From NCBI RefSeq assembly GCF_900113745.1, contig NZ_FOQL01000003.1, forward strand, positions 372,001 through 436,000: a stretch of DNA of 64,000 nucleotides, read 5' to 3'. This document shows, piece by piece, positions 26,784-36,972 of the stretch; within the stretch, counting starts at the first letter, position 1; the number at the start of each line of letters is the position of its first letter. This DNA comes from Pseudomonas guineae. GTDB taxonomy: Bacteria; Pseudomonadota; Gammaproteobacteria; Pseudomonadales; Pseudomonadaceae. The position numbers and the translations under genes are program-made. The notes beneath the pieces were generated by a model. That model searched no databases and was not told the origin of the DNA. It was given only the letters and a program-made list of their open reading frames with translations.

Positions 26784-27611
26784 ATGAGCAACCGCCAAGC
26801 CGAAATTGCTGCAGCGCTCGACGTAGTCCCGCCCTTCGCCGACGAAGCCGCACTGGTCGCGCAGGTCGACCGGCGCAAAGCCTTTATTAAAAACTGCTTG
26901 AAGAATTCGGGGCTGAAGGTACTGGTGCTGGGTATCAGCGGCGGCGTCGACTCACTGACCGCCGGCAGATTGGCGCAGCTTTCCGTTGAGGAATTGCGTG
27001 GTGAGAGCGGCGATTCGGCCTACCGCTTTATCGCTGTACGCCTGCCCCATGGCACTCAACACGACGAACATGACGCCCAGGCCTCCCTGCAATTTATCCG
27101 CGCTGATGAAGAAGATACGGTCAATATCGAAAGCAGTGCGCTAGGTCTGGGTGCACAAATTACTCACCTGCAAAATCTCAGCGCGGCTCGCCGCGATTTT
27201 GTCATGGGCAATGTCAAAGCCCGGCTTCGCATGGTCGCCCAGTTCACCATCGCCAACGCTAACAATGGCTTGGTGATCGGCACCGATCACGCCGCCGAGG
27301 CGGTCATGGGCTTTTTCACTAAGTTTGGTGACGGCGCTTGCGACCTCGCACCACTGTCCGGCTTGGTCAAAGGCCAGGTGCGCTCCATCGCGAAGTACCT
27401 GGGCGCACCGGAAAACTTGGTACTCAAGGTACCGACTGCAGACCTGGAAGAGTTGCGCCCCGGCAAGCCTGACGAAGAAGCGCATGGTGTCAGCTATACC
27501 GAGATTGATGCATTCTTACACGGACTGTCAGTGCGCGAAGAAGCCTATGACATCATCGTGCGCACCTACGACAACACCCGCCACAAACGCGAACTGCCGC
27601 TAGCACCATAA
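26784..27611 (+). CDS. nadE: Ammonia-dependent NAD(+) synthetase
   Basis: A 275-residue enzyme that amidates nicotinic acid adenine dinucleotide to NAD+ with ammonia and ATP, in the last step of NAD synthesis. Ser-Gly-Gly-Val-Asp-Ser (52-57) is the N-type ATP pyrophosphatase P-loop. Gly-Asn-Val-Lys-Ala-Arg-Leu-Arg and Ile-Gly-Thr-Asp-His-Ala-Ala-Glu-Ala are further family blocks. There is no glutaminase domain, so it is the short, E. coli-like form. The ATG at 26784 has GAGG seven to eight bases upstream; an in-frame start 45 bases earlier lacks conservation. It converges on dcd with a shared terminator. Confidence 0.95.
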   Translation: MSNRQAEIAAALDVVPPFADEAALVAQVDRRKAFIKNCLKNSGLKVLVLGISGGVDSLTAGRLAQLSVEELRGESGDSAYRFIAVRLPHGTQHDEHDAQASLQFIRADEEDTVNIESSALGLGAQITHLQNLSAARRDFVMGNVKARLRMVAQFTIANANNGLVIGTDHAAEAVMGFFTKFGDGACDLAPLSGLVKGQVRSIAKYLGAPENLVLKVPTADLEELRPGKPDEEAHGVSYTEIDAFLHGLSVREEAYDIIVRTYDNTRHKRELPLAP

Positions 27612-27621
27612 CAATGAGCAC

Positions 27622-27651
27622 AAAAAAGCCGGGCATTGCCCGGCTTTTTAT
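27622..27651. terminator. Bidirectional terminator between nadE and dcd
   Basis: AAAAAAGCCGGGC, loop ATT, GCCCGGCTTTTTA: a GC stem flanked by A- and T-runs, so it can end both the nadE and the dcd transcript. Confidence 0.92.
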
Positions 27652-27663
27652 TTACGCTGTGTA

Positions 27664-28230
27664 TCAGGTCCGCGGCAACGTGACGCCCAGCTGCCCTTGA
27701 TACTTGCCCCCGCGGTCCTTGTAAGAAACCTCACAGGGCTCATCGGACTGAAAAAACAGCATCTGCGCGACACCTTCATTGGCATAAATCTTCGCCGGCA
27801 AGGTGGTGGTATTGGAAAACTCCAAGGTCACATGACCCTCCCACTCCGGCTCAAGCGGGGTGACGTTGACGATGATGCCGCAACGCGCGTAGGTGCTTTT
27901 GCCTAGACAGATGGTCAGTACATCACGTGGAATCCTAAAGAATTCCACGGTGCGGGCCAAGGCAAAGGAGTTGGGCGGAATAATGCACACATCACTCTTT
28001 ACATCGACAAAGCTCTTCTCATCGAAGTTTTTGGGGTCGACTGTGGCCGAATTAATATTGGTAAATACCTTGAACTCATCGGCACAACGCACATCGTAGC
28101 CATAGCTGGAAACCCCGTAAGAGATCAGCTTCTCAGCACCTTCATTGCGCACTTGGCGCTCAACGAAAGGCTCGATCATGCCGTGCTCTTGAGCCATGCG
28201 GCGAATCCACTTATCCGATTTAATGCTCAT
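27664..28230 (-). CDS. dcd: dCTP deaminase
   Basis: A 188-residue enzyme that deaminates dCTP to dUTP, the main route to dTMP in Gram-negative bacteria. Motifs are intact: Ser-Tyr-Gly-Tyr-Asp-Val-Arg (about 42-48), [10 protein letters not shown] and [10 protein letters not shown] (active-site glutamate). Length equals that of other Pseudomonas Dcd proteins and there is no extra dUTPase domain. AGGA is eight bases before the ATG. In P. aeruginosa dcd and apbC are neighbours; here a cold-shock gene lies between. Confidence 0.96.
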   Translation of the reverse strand: MSIKSDKWIRRMAQEHGMIEPFVERQVRNEGAEKLISYGVSSYGYDVRCADEFKVFTNINSATVDPKNFDEKSFVDVKSDVCIIPPNSFALARTVEFFRIPRDVLTICLGKSTYARCGIIVNVTPLEPEWEGHVTLEFSNTTTLPAKIYANEGVAQMLFFQSDEPCEVSYKDRGGKYQGQLGVTLPRT

Positions 28231-28553
28231 GGCGACTGTCCTGCTGTAACGAAGGGTGAAAAGATGCTCGCATCTTACCGGGCCGGACGATTGGGTTCAA
28301 AGGCTGTGGAAACAGCCATGGTGCAAATCGCCAAGAATCGATCTGCGCCTAAATAACAGAAAGATGCACAGAGCATTCGCGCTTAGCGCTAAAAGCGGGT
28401 ATTGTGTGCGCCACTGTGCTGCATGTGTCACCGCGAATCGCTTCATGATGCCTAGATTTCGATCCAAACATCGTACGACTCCTAGTACTCGTTGCACTCA
28501 GTCCCGGCCTGGGCTTTTCCAGGGCTGTTAATAAAATTTTTAGGAGACATAAC
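28231..28553. promoter_or_regulatory. Divergent dcd/csp region with probable long csp leader
   Basis: This 323-base gap separates the divergent dcd and cold-shock genes. Cold-shock genes usually have long structured leaders, and two hairpins are visible: GGCTGT-GGAA-ACAGCC (28302-28317) and CCTGG-GCTTTT-CCAGG (28508-28523). The second lies about 20 bases upstream of the ribosome site. I cannot place the promoter with confidence. A 30-codon open frame (28264-28356) also exists but is unsupported. Confidence 0.5.
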
Positions 28554-28763
28554 ATGTCGAATCGTCAAAATGGCACCGTTAAGTGGTTCAACGATGAGAA
28601 AGGCTACGGCTTCATCACCCCACAGTCCGGTGACGACCTGTTCGTACACTTCAAAGCTATCCAGAGCGATGGCTTTAAGAGCCTGAAAGAAGGCCAGGCA
28701 GTGACTTTCGTCGCTACCCGTGGCCAGAAAGGCATGCAGGCTGAGGAAGTTCAGGTTGTATAA
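28554..28763 (+). CDS. Cold-shock-domain protein (CspA/CapB family)
   Basis: A 69-residue single cold-shock domain. Gly-Thr-Val-Lys-Trp-Phe-Asn (7-13, RNP1-adjacent), Lys-Gly-Tyr-Gly-Phe-Ile (RNP1) and Asp-Leu-Phe-Val-His-Phe (RNP2) are all present. Such proteins bind single-stranded RNA/DNA and melt mRNA structure in the cold or during growth changes. It matches the CapB/CspA class of pseudomonads; which paralogue is not clear. AGGAG precedes the ATG by seven bases, after a long leader. A strong terminator follows 22 bases after the stop. Confidence 0.95.
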   Translation: MSNRQNGTVKWFNDEKGYGFITPQSGDDLFVHFKAIQSDGFKSLKEGQAVTFVATRGQKGMQAEEVQVV

Positions 28764-28784
28764 CCTGCACTAACCTCGCTTGAT

Positions 28785-28814
28785 AAAAAGCCCCGCCATG
28801 TGCGGGGCTTTTTT
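28785..28814 (+). terminator. Intrinsic terminator of the cold-shock gene
   Basis: AAAAAGCCCCGC, loop, GCGGGGCTTTTTT: a 7-bp GC stem flanked by A- and T-runs. It probably also ends the convergent apbC transcript. Confidence 0.93.
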
Positions 28815-28872
28815 GTGGGCGCTTATTTATCTCTGTGCAAGATGCGGCGCACTTGCATGCGCCACGAACCAA

Positions 28873-29964
28873 TCAATCTTCGCTGACGACGATGCTCGGC
28901 ATCGCCCGCTGCGCGCCACCTTGAGCAATGCGCGCACCAACATTGCGAGCGGTTTCTTGATAGATCATCGCGATCTGGCTTTCCGGATCGGCGATGGTGG
29001 TCGGCTTGCCACCATCGGACTGCATGCGGATAGCCATCGACAACGGTAACGAGGCCAGCAGGTCGACGCTGAACTGCGCCGCCAGTTTTTCGCCGCCGCC
29101 CTCACCAAACAAATGCTCTGCATGGCCACAGTTCGAGCAAATATGCACGGCCATGTTTTCCACCACCCCCAGCACCGGAATATTCACCTTACGGAACATT
29201 TCAACGCCCTTCTTAGCATCCAGCAGCGCCAGATCCTGCGGTGTAGTGACAATCACCGCGCCGGCCACTGGCACTTTTTGCGCCAAGGTCAACTGAATGT
29301 CACCCGTGCCCGGCGGCATGTCGACGACCAGATAATCCAAGTCATTCCAGGCTGTCTGAGTGATCAACTGCAGCAATGCACCGGAGACCATCGGCCCACG
29401 CCAGACCACCGGGGTGTTCTCATCGGTAAGAAAGGCCATGGACATCACTTCCACGCCATGGGCTTTGAGCGGCACAAACCACTTTTGATCTTTTACCTCT
29501 GGCCGCGTGCCTTCGGCGATACCAAACATGATGCCCTGGCTCGGCCCATAGATATCGGCATCCAGAATACCGACCTTCGCGCCTTCGCGGGCCAGCGCCA
29601 GTGCCAGGTTAGCCGCAGTAGTGGACTTGCCCACACCGCCCTTGCCTGACGCCACGGCAATCACGTTTTTCACATTCGCCAGTGCCGGGACCTGATCCTG
29701 CGCTTTGTGCGCTTCGATCACACAGTCCACCTGCACCTGCGCACGCTCTACGCCGTCGAGGCTCTCCAAGGCCATTTGCAGCATTTGCGCCCAGCCTGTT
29801 TTGAAAAGCCCGGCGGCATAGCCCAACTGCAGACGCACCTTGACTTGACCACCCTGGATATCCACCTCACGCACGCAGCCAGCGCTGACCGGGTCCTGAT
29901 TCAGGTGGGGATCGGTGTATTGGGACAACGCGGCTTCAACCGCTGCGCGGGTAACGACACTCAT
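28873..29964 (-). CDS. apbC: Iron-sulfur cluster carrier ATPase ApbC/Mrp
   Basis: A 363-residue P-loop NTPase of the Mrp/NBP35 family that carries 4Fe-4S clusters to apo-proteins. An N-terminal MIP18-like domain (about 1-85) precedes Gly-Lys-Gly-Gly-Val-Gly-Lys-Ser-Thr (107-115), the deviant Walker A. The Cys-Ser-Asn-Cys pair after Val-His-Ile would hold the bridging cluster. GGAG is six bases upstream of the ATG at 29964. It is divergent from metG, as in other gammaproteobacteria. Not to be confused with the Mrp antiporter earlier in the window. Confidence 0.95.
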   Translation of the reverse strand: MSVVTRAAVEAALSQYTDPHLNQDPVSAGCVREVDIQGGQVKVRLQLGYAAGLFKTGWAQMLQMALESLDGVERAQVQVDCVIEAHKAQDQVPALANVKNVIAVASGKGGVGKSTTAANLALALAREGAKVGILDADIYGPSQGIMFGIAEGTRPEVKDQKWFVPLKAHGVEVMSMAFLTDENTPVVWRGPMVSGALLQLITQTAWNDLDYLVVDMPPGTGDIQLTLAQKVPVAGAVIVTTPQDLALLDAKKGVEMFRKVNIPVLGVVENMAVHICSNCGHAEHLFGEGGGEKLAAQFSVDLLASLPLSMAIRMQSDGGKPTTIADPESQIAMIYQETARNVGARIAQGGAQRAMPSIVVSED

Positions 29965-30158
29965 GGTGGGCTCCAAAAGGCTGAGTAAAGCAGGCAGGCA
30001 TGTTAACCCACTGACCTGCCAGCGGTGCGCATCCGCGGGTGATTAACCCCACGCCACCTTCAGCCCTCATACCAGGCATTGGCCGCGCAAGGATGAAAAA
30101 TATCCGCCGCCGCTATATAGTTGCCGGCTTCTCTGAGTTACCAATGCAGCCAATTCCC

Positions 30159-32201
30159 ATGAGCCAAGCCCGCAAGATTCTCGTTACCAGCGCCCTGCCC
30201 TATGCCAACGGCTCGATCCACCTCGGCCATATGCTCGAGTACATCCAGACCGACATGTGGGTGCGTTTCCAGAAGCTGCGCGGCAACCAGGCCATCTATG
30301 TCTGCGCTGACGACGCACACGGCTCAGCCATCATGCTGCGTGCTGAGAAAGAAGGCATCACCCCAGAGCAGTTGATCGCAAAAGTACAAGCCGAACACAC
30401 TGCGGATTTTGCTGATTTCGGGGTGAACTTCGACAACTACCATTCGACTCACTCGGATGAGAACCGCGAGCTGTCAGCGGCCATCTACCTGAAGCTGCGT
30501 GATGCCGGGCATATCGCCACGCGCTCGGTCACGCAGTACTTCGACCCTGAAAAGGGCATGTTCCTCGCCGACCGCTTCATCAAGGGTACCTGTCCAAAAT
30601 GCGCGACCGAGGACCAGTATGGCGATAACTGCGAGAAATGCGGTGCCACCTACGAACCGACCGAGCTGAAAAACCCGCGCTCGGCGATCTCGGGCGCTGT
30701 TCCGGAACTGCGCGACTCCAAGCACTTCTTTTTCAAGCTACCGGACTTCGAGGCCATGCTGAAAAGCTGGACCCGCAGCGGCGCATTGCAGGACGCCGTA
30801 GCCAATAAAATCGCCGAATGGCTAGATTCCGGCTTGCATGAATGGGACATCAGCCGTGATGCGCCCTACTTCGGTTTTGAAATCCCGGACGAACCCGGCA
30901 AGTACTTCTACGTCTGGCTGGACGCCCCCATCGGTTACATGGCCAGCTTCAAAAACCTCTGTGCGCGTTCGCCCGAACTGGATTTCGACGCGTTCTGGGG
31001 TAAAGAGTCGACTGCTGAGCTGTACCACTTTATCGGCAAAGACATCGTCAACTTCCACACCCTGTTCTGGCCGGCCATGCTTGAAGGCGCCGGCTATCGC
31101 AAGCCCACTGCGGTCGCCGTACACGGCTACCTGACGGTCAACGGCCAGAAGATGTCCAAGTCACGCGGCACCTTTATCAAAGCGCGCACCTACCTGGACC
31201 ACCTCAACCCGGAGTACCTGCGTTACTACTACGCAGCCAAGCTGGGCCGTGGCGTCGATGACCTTGACCTCAACCTTGACGACTTCATCCAAAAGGTCAA
31301 TTCCGACTTGGTCGGCAAGGTAGTGAATATCGCCAGCCGCTGCGCCGGCTTTATCCACAAGGGCAATAATGGTCTTCTTCTGGCTGGCAATATTGCGCCG
31401 GAGTTGACCGAGGCTTTTGACGCGGCCACACCGTCTATCGCCGAAGCCTATGAGACCCGCGATTTTGCCCGCGCAATGCGCGAAATCATGGGCCTGGCCG
31501 ACCGAGCCAATGCCTGGATCGCCGATAAAGCCCCCTGGTCGCTCAATAAGCAAGAAGGCAAAGAAGCTGAAGTTCAGGCTATCTGCGCTTTGGGCATAAA
31601 CCTGTTCCGCCAGTTGGTGATTTTCTTGAAACCGGTACTGCCGCAGCTGGCTAAAGATGCCGAAGCCTTCCTCAATGTCGCGCCATTGACCTGGGACGAC
31701 CATCAGTACCTACTGGCGGACCATCAGCTCAACCCGTTCAATGCCCTACTCACCCGGATCGAGCCGGCGAAAGTCGAAGCGTTGATTGAAGCATCCAAGG
31801 AAGACCTGGCCGCCAGCGAAGCAGCACCCGCGGCCCAAGGAAATGGCGAGCTGAGCAAAGATCCGTTGGCTGCCGAGATCGCTTTCGATGCCTTTGCCGC
31901 CGTTGATCTGCGTATCGCCCTTATCGAGAAATGCGAGTTCGTTGAAGGCGCTGACAAGCTGCTGCGCCTGACCCTGGATATCGGCGACGCCAAGCGCAAT
32001 GTGTTCAGTGGCATCAAGAGCGCCTACCCCGACCCAAGCAAGCTGGAAGGCCGTATGACCCTGTACGTGGCCAACCTGGCGGCGCGTAAGATGAAGTTCG
32101 GCGTATCCGAAGGCATGGTGCTGGCTGCCGGCCCTGGTGGTGAGGAAATTTACCTGCTCAGCCCCGACAGCGGCGCGAAGCCGGGTCAGCGAGTTAAGTA
32201 A
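30159..32201 (+). CDS. metG: Methionyl-tRNA synthetase
   Basis: A 680-residue class I aminoacyl-tRNA synthetase. His-Leu-Gly-His (21-24) is the HIGH motif, and Lys-Met-Ser-Lys-Ser the second. Cys-Pro-Lys-Cys...Cys-Glu-Lys-Cys forms the zinc knuckle, and the last ~110 residues are the EMAP/Arc1p-type tRNA-binding dimerisation domain. The ATG at 30159 matches the N-terminus of other Pseudomonas MetG proteins; earlier in-frame ATG (30144) and GTG codons are possible but unconserved, and the ribosome site is weak for all. It is divergent from apbC and lies upstream of the rnf operon. Confidence 0.95.
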   Translation: MSQARKILVTSALPYANGSIHLGHMLEYIQTDMWVRFQKLRGNQAIYVCADDAHGSAIMLRAEKEGITPEQLIAKVQAEHTADFADFGVNFDNYHSTHSDENRELSAAIYLKLRDAGHIATRSVTQYFDPEKGMFLADRFIKGTCPKCATEDQYGDNCEKCGATYEPTELKNPRSAISGAVPELRDSKHFFFKLPDFEAMLKSWTRSGALQDAVANKIAEWLDSGLHEWDISRDAPYFGFEIPDEPGKYFYVWLDAPIGYMASFKNLCARSPELDFDAFWGKESTAELYHFIGKDIVNFHTLFWPAMLEGAGYRKPTAVAVHGYLTVNGQKMSKSRGTFIKARTYLDHLNPEYLRYYYAAKLGRGVDDLDLNLDDFIQKVNSDLVGKVVNIASRCAGFIHKGNNGLLLAGNIAPELTEAFDAATPSIAEAYETRDFARAMREIMGLADRANAWIADKAPWSLNKQEGKEAEVQAICALGINLFRQLVIFLKPVLPQLAKDAEAFLNVAPLTWDDHQYLLADHQLNPFNALLTRIEPAKVEALIEASKEDLAASEAAPAAQGNGELSKDPLAAEIAFDAFAAVDLRIALIEKCEFVEGADKLLRLTLDIGDAKRNVFSGIKSAYPDPSKLEGRMTLYVANLAARKMKFGVSEGMVLAAGPGGEEIYLLSPDSGAKPGQRVK

Positions 32202-32212
32202 CCCGCTGCGAC

Positions 32213-32278
32213 GGATCAGCGCAGTCAGGACTCTCTGTCTGCGCTAGCCTTATGCCCACACCTCAGGAACGCTGATCC
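32213..32278. other. Nested inverted repeats between metG and rnfA
   Basis: A 9-bp outer repeat (GGATCAGCG at 32213-32221, complement at 32270-32278) and a 7-bp inner repeat (AGCGCAG at 32218-32224, complement at 32239-32245) overlap and so cannot form together. No T-run follows. It could be a metG terminator or an rnf leader structure. Confidence 0.35.
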
Positions 32279-32358
32279 AGCTTGTATGGCTGCATCGGCT
32301 TATCGATAATAGGCACCCTTTTCCTGCGGCCTTTGCCCGTCCATTAACGGAACCTGCA

Positions 32359-32943
32359 ATGACCGAACTCGCCTTGATCATGGTCAGCGCCATCCTGGTT
32401 AACAACTTCGTGTTGGTCCAGTTCCTTGGCCTGTGCCCGTTTATGGGCGTCTCAAAGAAAATCGAGACGGCGATTGGTCTTTCGCTGGCCACCACCTTCG
32501 TGCTGACCCTGGCGGCCATGTGCAGCTATCTGGTCCAGCAGTACGTGCTCAAGCCGCTGGATATCGAATACCTGCGCACTATCAGTTTTATTCTGGTGAT
32601 CGCCGTGGTGGTGCAGTTCACCGAGATGGTGGTGAACAAAACCAGCCCGTTGCTTTACCGCGTGCTGGGCATCTTCCTGCCGCTGATCACCACCAACTGC
32701 ATCGTCCTCGGCGTAGCCTTGCTCAACGCCAACAAGGCCGAATTCACCTTTATCAGCGCCACCGCCAATGGCTTCGCCGCCGGACTGGGCTTCTCCCTGG
32801 TGCTGGTGTTGTTTGCAGCCATGCGTGAGCGCATTGCCATTGCCGATGTGCCGAAGTCCTTCCAGGGCGCGGCTATCGGCATGATCACCGCCGGGCTAAT
32901 GTCGCTGGCCTTTATGGGCTTTAGCGGGCTGATCAAGCTATGA
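32359..32943 (+). CDS. rnfA: Electron transport complex subunit RnfA/RsxA
   Basis: A 194-residue membrane protein with six hydrophobic helices, homologous to RnfE and NqrD/NqrE. [10 protein letters not shown] (about 22-31) and Thr-Thr-Asn-Cys-Ile-Val-Leu-Gly (about 112-119) supply the two cysteines known to hold a 2Fe-2S cluster with RnfE across the membrane. Rnf couples ferredoxin/NADH electron transfer to ion motive force, and in enterobacteria (Rsx) it keeps SoxR reduced. First gene of rnfABCDGE-nth; it overlaps rnfB by ATGA. Confidence 0.96.
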   Translation: MTELALIMVSAILVNNFVLVQFLGLCPFMGVSKKIETAIGLSLATTFVLTLAAMCSYLVQQYVLKPLDIEYLRTISFILVIAVVVQFTEMVVNKTSPLLYRVLGIFLPLITTNCIVLGVALLNANKAEFTFISATANGFAAGLGFSLVLVLFAAMRERIAIADVPKSFQGAAIGMITAGLMSLAFMGFSGLIKL

Positions 32944-33515
32944 GCCTGGTGCTGATCGCCGTTCTAGCATTGCTCACCCTGTGCCTGGTGGCCGGCGCCA
33001 TCCTTGGTTTCGCAGCGGTGCGCTTCAAGGTCGAAGGCAACCCGATTGCTGAACAGATCAACGCCTTGCTGCCGCAAACCCAGTGCGGTCAGTGCGGCTA
33101 CCCCGGCTGTAAACCCTACGCCGAGGCGATTGCCGGCGGTGACAAGATCAATAAATGCCCACCCGGCGGTGAAGCGACCATTCAGGCGCTGGCTGATCTG
33201 CTCGACGTAGAAGCCGAGCCGCTGGATGCCGTGGAAGGCCAAAAGCCGCAGATGGTCGCCTACATCCGCGAAGCCGAATGCATCGGCTGCACCAAGTGCA
33301 TCCAGGCCTGCCCGGTGGACGCCATTGTCGGCGCGGCCAAGCAGATGCACACGGTGATCGTCAGCGAATGCACCGGCTGCGACCTGTGCGTTGAGCCCTG
33401 CCCAGTGGACTGCATCGACATGCTCGAAGTTAGCAGCAGCGTACAAAACTGGAAATGGGAAAAGCCCCTGGCCCCCGGCCAACTTATTGCCAGTGACCGG
33501 GAGCAAGCAGCATGA
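32940..33515 (+). CDS. rnfB: Electron transport complex subunit RnfB/RsxB
   Basis: A 191-residue iron-sulfur protein with an N-terminal membrane helix. Cys-Gly-Gln-Cys-Gly-Tyr-Pro-Gly-Cys (about 49-57) with a later Cys-Pro-Pro-Gly-Gly is the Fe-S domain that receives electrons, followed by two ferredoxin motifs, Cys-Ile-Gly-Cys-Thr-Lys-Cys...Cys-Pro-Val and Cys-Thr-Gly-Cys-Asp-Leu-Cys...Cys-Pro-Val. It overlaps rnfA and rnfC by four bases each. Length is normal for the short gammaproteobacterial type. Confidence 0.96.
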   Translation: MSLVLIAVLALLTLCLVAGAILGFAAVRFKVEGNPIAEQINALLPQTQCGQCGYPGCKPYAEAIAGGDKINKCPPGGEATIQALADLLDVEAEPLDAVEGQKPQMVAYIREAECIGCTKCIQACPVDAIVGAAKQMHTVIVSECTGCDLCVEPCPVDCIDMLEVSSSVQNWKWEKPLAPGQLIASDREQAA

Positions 33516-35806
33516 CCGCACAACAACGTATCTGGGACATCCCCGGCGGCATTCACCCGGCCGAGCGCAAGGAGCTGTCGAACCGCACGCCGATCCAGCC
33601 AGCACCGCTGCCCAAACACCTGACACTGCCGCTTAACCAACATATCGGCGCGCCGGCAGAGCCAGTTGTCGCCGTCGGTGAGCGCGTACTGAAAGGTCAG
33701 CTGATTGCCGCTGCTAATGGTTTTGTCAGTGTGCCCGTGCATGCGCCCACCTCTGGCACCGTCAGCTTTATCGGCCCGCAGCCATACCCGCACGTATCCG
33801 GCATACTCGCCCCGGCCATCGTCATCGACAGCGACGGCCTAGAGCAGTGGTGCGAACTGACGCCTTGCCCGGACTATCGCCACTTGGAACACAGCGCCCT
33901 GCTTGAGCTGATCCGTCAGGCCGGCATCAGCGGCATGGGTGGCGCGGGTTTTCCTACGGCCGTCAAACTCAATGCGCGGCCCACGCAGAAAACCCACACG
34001 CTGATCATCAATGGCACCGAGTGTGAACCCTACATCACCGCCGATGACCTGCTGATGCGCGAACGCGCCAGCGAACTGGTCTCTGGGATCGACATCCTGG
34101 TGCATTTGATTAAGCCGGATCAGGTGCTGATTGGTATCGAAGACAACAAGCCCGGGGCCATCGCCGCTATGCGCGACGCTTTGGCCGAGCGCAGTTATCA
34201 GCTCAAGGTGTTCCCGACCAAGTACCCCTCGGGCGGCGAGAAGCAACTGATCCAGATCCTCACCGGCGTGGAGGTGCCCAGCGGCGGCCTACCGGCCGAT
34301 ATCGGCATGCTCTGCCACAACGTCGGCACCTGCGTGGCCATCCATGACGCTGTGATCCACGGCAAACCACTGATTTCGCGTATCACCACACTGACGGGCG
34401 AAGCCTTGGCGCAGCCGATGAATGTCGAGGTATTACTCGGCACGCCAGTCAGTGAACTGCTGGCCTTTGCCGGGCTGGATAAAGCCAAGCTGAACCGGCT
34501 GATCATGGGCGGCCCGATGATGGGTTTTACCCTGCCCGACTTCACGGCCCCGCTGATCAAGACCACCAACTGCCTGCTCGCCGCTAGCGCCGCCGAACTA
34601 CCCCCGCCGCCGCCGGCCATGCCGTGCATCCGTTGCGGTGAATGTGCCGAAGCCTGCCCGGCTAGCTTGCTGCCGCAGCAGCTGCACTTCTTCGCCATCG
34701 GCCAGGAGCACGAGCAGCTCAGGGCACATAACCTGTTCGACTGCATCGAATGCGGCGCTTGCGCCTATGTCTGCCCGTCGAGCATCCCCCTGGTGCAGTA
34801 TTACCGCGCCGCCAAAGGCGAAATTCGCGATCTGGAGCAGAAACAGCTGAAGGCCGAACAGTCCAAGCAGCGTTTCGAGTTGCGCCAAGAGCGCCTGCGC
34901 CGCGCCGAAGAGCAAAAAGAAGCCGACCGCCAGGCCCGCGCCGCTAAAGCCGCGCAAGCCAAGGCCGCCCAGGCTCAAGCGGCCCCCACGGCAGGCAGCG
35001 ATGCCCCTGCCGCCAAGCCAGCGGGCCTGAGCGACGAACAAAAGAAACTGAAAATCGAAGCCAGCATGGCGCAGGTGGCGCTGAAGAAAGCCGAAAAGCA
35101 GCTGGCCACCCACGCCACAAGCGAATTGCAAACTCAGGTCGACGCGCTACGCAGCGCTGCTGCTGCCGCACAACTGGCGCTGGATACAGCGCTGGCAGCC
35201 GACCCGCCAGCGCCTGTGGCGGCCGCAGCCCCCACAGCCGACGATAGCGCGCTGAAAAAAGCCAAGATCGACGCCGCCATGCTCCGCGCCCAGGTGCGCA
35301 AGCTGGAAAAACTCGAAGCGCCGAGCGACGAGCAACAGGACGAACTGCAACAACTGCGCAACCAGCTCGACGCTGCGCAGACGCTGCTGGCCAACCTTGA
35401 AGCTCAAGCACCTGTCACGCCTGCCCCCCAAGCAGAAGCCGCAGCCATCGACCCGCTAAAAAAGGCCAAGATCGAGCTGGCAATGAAACGGGTGGAGCTA
35501 AAGAAAGCTGAAAAAGCCCAGAGCGACGAGGCAACCCTCAACAGCTTACGAGAAGCATTGACCCTGGCTGAGCAAGCGCTGCATGCGGCTGAAGCGGCGT
35601 CCGGCAAGCCTGCGCCGGAACTGGTACGCACGGACAAAAAGCCGATTGACGAAGCCACCCGCGCGCTGAAAACCGAAGTCGCCTTTGCTCGCGCCGACCT
35701 GCGCAAACTGGAGCGTGACGACAATAGCGCAACGGATGTACTTACTGCGGCCCGCCAGCGTCTGGCCGACGCCGAGCAGCATCTGGCGCAGCACCAGAGC
35801 GCATAG
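33512..35806 (+). CDS. rnfC: Electron transport complex subunit RnfC/RsxC with long coiled-coil tail
   Basis: A 764-residue peripheral subunit. Residues ~1-440 are the conserved part: an NADH/FMN-binding domain with Gly-Met-Gly-Gly-Ala-Gly-Phe-Pro and two ferredoxin motifs (Cys-Ile-Arg-Cys-Gly-Glu-Cys near 371, Cys-Ile-Glu-Cys-Gly-Ala-Cys near 410). Residues ~445-764 are an Ala/Lys/Gln/Glu-rich coiled coil in which a unit beginning Leu-Lys-(Lys/Ile)-(Ala/Glu) recurs near 510, 580, 649 and 719, a ~70-residue period. Such tails occur in gammaproteobacterial RnfC. It overlaps rnfB by ATGA. A 132-base gap with an inverted-repeat element separates it from rnfD. Confidence 0.95.
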   Translation: MTAQQRIWDIPGGIHPAERKELSNRTPIQPAPLPKHLTLPLNQHIGAPAEPVVAVGERVLKGQLIAAANGFVSVPVHAPTSGTVSFIGPQPYPHVSGILAPAIVIDSDGLEQWCELTPCPDYRHLEHSALLELIRQAGISGMGGAGFPTAVKLNARPTQKTHTLIINGTECEPYITADDLLMRERASELVSGIDILVHLIKPDQVLIGIEDNKPGAIAAMRDALAERSYQLKVFPTKYPSGGEKQLIQILTGVEVPSGGLPADIGMLCHNVGTCVAIHDAVIHGKPLISRITTLTGEALAQPMNVEVLLGTPVSELLAFAGLDKAKLNRLIMGGPMMGFTLPDFTAPLIKTTNCLLAASAAELPPPPPAMPCIRCGECAEACPASLLPQQLHFFAIGQEHEQLRAHNLFDCIECGACAYVCPSSIPLVQYYRAAKGEIRDLEQKQLKAEQSKQRFELRQERLRRAEEQKEADRQARAAKAAQAKAAQAQAAPTAGSDAPAAKPAGLSDEQKKLKIEASMAQVALKKAEKQLATHATSELQTQVDALRSAAAAAQLALDTALAADPPAPVAAAAPTADDSALKKAKIDAAMLRAQVRKLEKLEAPSDEQQDELQQLRNQLDAAQTLLANLEAQAPVTPAPQAEAAAIDPLKKAKIELAMKRVELKKAEKAQSDEATLNSLREALTLAEQALHAAEAASGKPAPELVRTDKKPIDEATRALKTEVAFARADLRKLERDDNSATDVLTAARQRLADAEQHLAQHQSA

Positions 35807-35810
35807 AATC

Positions 35811-35900
35811 GTAGGGTGGGTTAGCCCTAGGCGTAACCCACTGAAGGCAGTTTAACTGCCAAAGCCGCTGGCCTTTAGGCCGGTGGGTGGGTTACGCGGC
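35811..35900. repeat. GTGGGTTACGC inverted-repeat element between rnfC and rnfD
   Basis: GCGTAACCCAC (35831-35841) and its perfect complement GTGGGTTACGC (35887-35897) frame a ~45-base centre. The left arm is itself part of a short imperfect palindrome (35816-35841). The GTAGGGTGGGTTA...TAACCCAC motif is, from memory, a dispersed element in many gammaproteobacterial genomes. It sits inside an operon and could act as an attenuator or mRNA stabiliser. Confidence 0.7.
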
Positions 35901-35938
35901 TGACTCGCCCGACAACAGATTGTTCAACCGGAGCACCA

Positions 35939-36970
35939 ATGGCCCTACCCCGCATCACCTCGCCCCACGCTAAGGGCAACAACCGCACCCAGCAAGTGAT
36001 GCTGCAGGTGCTGCTGGCTGCCGTACCGGGCATCCTGGCCGTGACCTGGCTGTTTGGTATCGGTACCTTGTTCAACCTGCTGTGGGCCAGCCTGTGCGCC
36101 CTAGGCTTCGAGGCGGCCATCCTGGCCTTGCGCAAGCGCCCTGTGGCGTTCTTCCTCAAGGACTACAGCGTATTAGTCACGGCCGTACTGCTGGCCTTGG
36201 CGCTGCCCCCCTATGCACCGTGGTGGTTAACGGTGGTGGCCACCGGTTTTGCGGTGATTTTAGGCAAGCAGCTGTATGGCGGCCTTGGGCAAAACCCGTT
36301 CAACCCGGCCATGCTCGGCTATGTCGTGGTACTGGTGTCCTTCCCGGTAGAAATGACCAGCTGGCCAGCTCCCCATGCGGTGGGCATGCTCGAAGGCCTG
36401 CAACAGATTCTCGGCATCGCCAACCTGCCCGATGGCTGGGCCCAAGCCACTGCGCTGGACGCTTTGAAGGTCAATAAAAGCCTGACCATAGACGAGCTGT
36501 GGACGCAAAACCCAGCGTTCGGCCGATTTGGCGGCGCAGGCAGCGAAGCGGTTAACTTAGCCTTCCTCGCGGGCGGCCTGTACCTACTGCACAAACGCCT
36601 GTTCACCTGGCATGCCCCCGTCGGCATGCTCGCGGCTCTAGCGCTGATGAGCTTGCTGTTTTGGAACGGCTCAGGCTCGGACTCGCACGGCTCACCACTG
36701 TTTCACCTGCTCACCGGTGCCACCATGCTCGGCGCCTTCTTTATCGTCACCGACCCCGTCAGCGGCGCCACCAGCAACCTCGGCCGGTTGATTTTCGGCA
36801 TAGGTGTTGGCCTGTTGGTGTATGTGATTCGCGCCTGGGGCGGTTACCCGGATGCTGTCGCCTTTGCCGTGTTGCTGATGAATTTGGCAGCCCCGACCAT
36901 CGACTACTACACACGGCCGCGCACCTACGGCCACCGCAAGCCGACACGCGGCTTCAAGCTGGGAGAGTGA
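35939..36970 (+). CDS. rnfD: Electron transport complex subunit RnfD/RsxD
   Basis: A 343-residue membrane protein with about nine to ten hydrophobic helices, homologous to NqrB. Gln-Ala-Thr-Ala-Leu-Asp with Thr171 occupies the place where FMN is covalently bound in the family, and Gly-Gln-Asn-Pro-Phe-Asn-Pro-Ala-Met (about 118-126) is a conserved loop. Met-Ala-Leu-Pro at the N-terminus is preceded by CCGGAG. It is the main ion-translocating channel candidate of Rnf. It is followed by rnfG two bases later. Confidence 0.95.
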   Translation: MALPRITSPHAKGNNRTQQVMLQVLLAAVPGILAVTWLFGIGTLFNLLWASLCALGFEAAILALRKRPVAFFLKDYSVLVTAVLLALALPPYAPWWLTVVATGFAVILGKQLYGGLGQNPFNPAMLGYVVVLVSFPVEMTSWPAPHAVGMLEGLQQILGIANLPDGWAQATALDALKVNKSLTIDELWTQNPAFGRFGGAGSEAVNLAFLAGGLYLLHKRLFTWHAPVGMLAALALMSLLFWNGSGSDSHGSPLFHLLTGATMLGAFFIVTDPVSGATSNLGRLIFGIGVGLLVYVIRAWGGYPDAVAFAVLLMNLAAPTIDYYTRPRTYGHRKPTRGFKLGE

Positions 36971-36972
36971 CC

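Noticed and set aside
28264..28356. A 30-codon frame upstream of the cold-shock gene with a GAAGGG-like ribosome site
   Set aside because: It is short, has no recognisable family, and lies in a region expected to be promoter and leader; kept only as a low-interest observation.
32203..32358. A riboswitch before rnfA
   Set aside because: The repeats present are small and mutually exclusive, and no known riboswitch core could be recognised.
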